From an uncultured beta proteobacterium (GTDB lineage Bacteria; Pseudomonadota; Gammaproteobacteria; Burkholderiales; Rhodocyclaceae), in assembly GCA_903933395.1 (NCBI GenBank), contig CAIZKA010000039.1, positions 1 to 9,019 on the forward strand: a stretch of 9,019 bases of DNA, given 5' to 3'. Of this stretch, positions 7,147 to 9,019 are shown in pieces (position 1 is the first letter of the stretch; every line of letters starts with the position of its first letter). The notes beneath the pieces were generated by a model. It saw only the letters and a list, made by a program, of their open reading frames with translations. It did not search any database and was not told the origin of the DNA. A program made the translations under genes and the position numbers.

Positions 7147-7168
7147 CAAAAAAATGCGGATGCGGCGA

Positions 7169-7203
7169 GTTTACACGGACTTGACATCGGGTTTCATGTA
7201 AAC
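7169..7203 (-). promoter_or_regulatory. Operator-like inverted repeat upstream of yggX
   Basis: GTTTACA (7169-7175) and TGTAAAC (7197-7203) are perfect 7-base inverted arms with a 21-base spacer. Their centres are 28 bases apart. A second GTTT (7191) begins 22 bases after the first and pairs with the right arm as GTTT-N5-AAAC. The AT-rich arms stand out in a GC-rich region, and the left arm overlaps a possible minus-strand -10 (TAAACT, 7173 to 7168). The repeat could bind a regulator of yggX. No known operator is recognised. Confidence 0.4.
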
Positions 7204-7222
7204 CGCCGATCCTCGTCGGGCC

Positions 7223-9019
7223 CTAGGCCCTGCGCAGGTCGTGGTGCTTGAGCGGCAGGGAACGGATGCGCTTGCCGGTGGCGGCAAATATCGCGTTGCA
7301 CACGGCGGGGGTGAGCGGCAGGATGGCCGGTTCACCGTGACCGCCCCAGAAGCCTCCGGTCGGAACCAGCACGGTTTCGACCCTGGGCATTTCGGACATC
7401 TGCGGCAGCGGGAAATCGCGGAAGCCGGATTCGACGATGCGCCCGTTCTTCACGGTGTTTTCCTGGTAGAGGATGCTGCCCAGGCCATAGACGACGTTGC
7501 CTTCGGCCTGAGCGCGGCAGGTATCGGGGTTCACCACGTAGCCGGAGTCGATGGCGACGACGATGCGCTGCACCTTGACTTCGCCCTTCGCGCTGACCGA
7601 CACCTCCGCCACCATCGCGGCGAAACTGCCGAAGCCGTCCGCCACGGCGAGGCCGCGATGAACGCCGGCCGGCAATGCGCCGCCCCAGCCTGCGGCCTTT
7701 GCCGCGGCTTCGAGGACGAGACGGCTCTTGTCGCCCGGTTTGAGCATCGCCAGGCGATACTCGAGCGGATCCTTGCCGGCAGCGCCCGCCAGTTCGTCGA
7801 TGAAGCACTCGCGGTAGAAGGCGTTCTGCTGGCCCGGCGCGCGCCAGAATCCGACCGGGACATGACCGTTGCGCATGGCGTAGTCGACCTGCTGGTTCGG
7901 CACCGTGTAGGGCATGTCGCTCAGCGTGCGCACCGACGTGGAGTCGATGCCTTCGGCGGTGAGCGCCTGCGGCACCAGCACCTTGAAAATGGACGGACAG
8001 GCGATCCGCGTATGCATCGCGACGAGATTGCCTGCGGCGTCGAGCCCCGCCTTCATGCGCACGACGCTGGCCGGCCGGTAGTAGCCGTGCTGCATGTCTT
8101 CTTCGCGTGACCACATCATCTTGACCGGCGTGCCCGGCATCGCCATGGCGATCTTCACGCCCTGCACGACGAAATCCTGCGGCGCGCCGCGACGGCCGAA
8201 GCCGCCGCCGAGCATCATCTTGTGCACTTCCACCTTTTCCAGCGGCAGCCCGGAGGCCTCGGCGGCAGCCGTCATCGAGGCTTCGCCGTTCTGCGTCGAG
8301 GTCCACACCTCGAGGAAGCCCTCGGGCTTCAGCCATGCCGTGCAGGTTTGCGGCTCCATGGTGGCATGGTTGAGGTAGGGCGAGGAGTATTCGGCCTCGA
8401 TCACCTTCACCGCGGCCGCAAGCGCCGTGTCCACATCGCCGACTTTCCGCGCCTGCGGCAGTTTCGGCTCGGCCAGTCCCTCGCGCAGCATGGCCATGAT
8501 GCTGGCGGTGGACGCCTTGCCGTTGCCGCCCTCGTCCCACTCGATCTTGAGGGCCTGCAGCGCCTGGTCGGCGCGCCACCAGCTGTCGGCGACGACGGCG
8601 ACGAAATCGGTCTCGCGCACGACTTTTTTCACGCCGCGCATTTTTTCAGCCGCGCCGCTGTCGACGCTCTTCAGCTTGCCGCCGAATACCGGGCATTGCG
8701 CGATCGACGCGTGCAGCATGCCGGGCAGGGCGACGTCGACCCCGAACACCGGCTTGCCCATGACCTTGTCGGGAATGTCGAAGCGATGCTTCGACTTGCC
8801 GGCGATCTTCCAGTCCTTCGGATCGCGCAGGACGATGTCCTTCGGCGGCTCCAGTTTCGCCGCCTCGGCCGCCACTTCGCCGTAGCGCAGCGTGCGTCCG
8901 CTGGGCCGGTGCGTGATGACGCCGCGCTCCACCGTGCACTCGGCGGCCGGCACCTTCCAGCGCGCGGCGGCGGCGTCGATCAACATCAGGCGCGCTGCGG
9001 CGCCCGCCTTGCGCACGTA
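7223..9019 (-). CDS. Molybdopterin-binding large subunit of an IorB-type (xanthine dehydrogenase superfamily) oxidoreductase, 5' end outside window
   Basis: This is the molybdenum-cofactor subunit of a hydroxylase or aldehyde dehydrogenase related to isoquinoline 1-oxidoreductase beta subunit. The reading frame is open to the window edge. 598 residues are visible, and family members have roughly 720-770, so the N-terminus (where a Tat signal often sits) is missing. Counting Val at 9016 as residue 1, the hammerhead-type domain is near 65-165 (KHRFDIPDKV, KPVFGVDV). The cofactor-binding motifs MEPQTCTAW (220-228), GGGFGRR (270-276) and GFWRAPGQQNAF (389-400) follow. GHGEP carries the probable catalytic glutamate, E562, close to the C-terminus, and ATGKRIRSLPL ends the domain as in the family. 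A small 2Fe-2S partner (IorA-like) would be expected nearby but is not in the window. The substrate cannot be told from sequence. yggX follows on the same strand after 88 bases. Confidence 0.9.
   Translation of the reverse strand, partial: YVRKAGAAARLMLIDAAAARWKVPAAECTVERGVITHRPSGRTLRYGEVAAEAAKLEPPKDIVLRDPKDWKIAGKSKHRFDIPDKVMGKPVFGVDVALPGMLHASIAQCPVFGGKLKSVDSGAAEKMRGVKKVVRETDFVAVVADSWWRADQALQALKIEWDEGGNGKASTASIMAMLREGLAEPKLPQARKVGDVDTALAAAVKVIEAEYSSPYLNHATMEPQTCTAWLKPEGFLEVWTSTQNGEASMTAAAEASGLPLEKVEVHKMMLGGGFGRRGAPQDFVVQGVKIAMAMPGTPVKMMWSREEDMQHGYYRPASVVRMKAGLDAAGNLVAMHTRIACPSIFKVLVPQALTAEGIDSTSVRTLSDMPYTVPNQQVDYAMRNGHVPVGFWRAPGQQNAFYRECFIDELAGAAGKDPLEYRLAMLKPGDKSRLVLEAAAKAAGWGGALPAGVHRGLAVADGFGSFAAMVAEVSVSAKGEVKVQRIVVAIDSGYVVNPDTCRAQAEGNVVYGLGSILYQENTVKNGRIVESGFRDFPLPQMSEMPRVETVLVPTGGFWGGHGEPAILPLTPAVCNAIFAATGKRIRSLPLKHHDLRRA

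Noticed and set aside
7181..7186. Forward TTGACA as a -35 promoter element
   Set aside because: No -10 lies at the right distance on the + strand, and no + strand gene follows.
7241..8110. Plus-strand open frame (289 codons) and a second minus-strand frame (7332-8579) over the molybdopterin subunit
   Set aside because: Both overlap a gene with strong family motifs and carry Arg/His-rich, low-complexity translations.

Overview
This is a high-GC, gene-dense chromosomal window from a Gram-negative bacterium, most likely a betaproteobacterium (Rhodocyclales or a relative). The case rests on three things: a dihydrolipoamide dehydrogenase fused to its own lipoyl domain, a proteasome-like protein of the type known as the beta-proteobacterial proteasome homologue (BPH), and the very short gene spacing. 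There are no rRNA or tRNA genes, insertion sequences, CRISPR arrays or phage genes. No gap between genes exceeds 90 bases.

Positions 1-3684 (+ strand) hold the 3' part of the pyruvate dehydrogenase operon. It starts with a 5'-truncated aceF (E2 acetyltransferase), continues with a BPH-type N-terminal-threonine hydrolase gene at 1311-1892, and ends with lpdA (E3 with an N-terminal lipoyl domain). The proteasome-like gene sits between the E2 and E3 genes and overlaps both: by 4 bases at its start and 8 at its end. This is the most unusual feature of the window. Its visible proteasome-fold catalytic residues all appear present, so it is probably an active peptidase or at least an intact fold, tightly co-expressed with the pyruvate dehydrogenase subunits.

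Positions 3714-6079 (+ strand) continue in the same direction with a 561-residue protein of unknown function, which carries PilZ-like sequence signals (RxxxR, then DxSxxG, separated by about 90 residues), and rpiA (ribose-5-phosphate isomerase A). Gaps of 29 and 8 bases make co-transcription with the pdh genes plausible. phoU (6137-6853) follows after a 57-base gap that holds a possible -10 element.

Positions 6862-9019 (- strand) run towards phoU. yggX (Fe(II)-trafficking/oxidative protection protein) is separated from phoU by only 8 bases. Upstream of it lie an 88-base intergenic region with an operator-like inverted repeat and the 3' part of a large molybdopterin-binding subunit of the isoquinoline 1-oxidoreductase (IorB)/xanthine dehydrogenase superfamily, cut by the window end.

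The + strand genes serve central carbon metabolism (pyruvate to acetyl-CoA, the pentose phosphate pathway) and phosphate homeostasis. The - strand genes concern iron handling and a molybdenum hydroxylase of unknown substrate.
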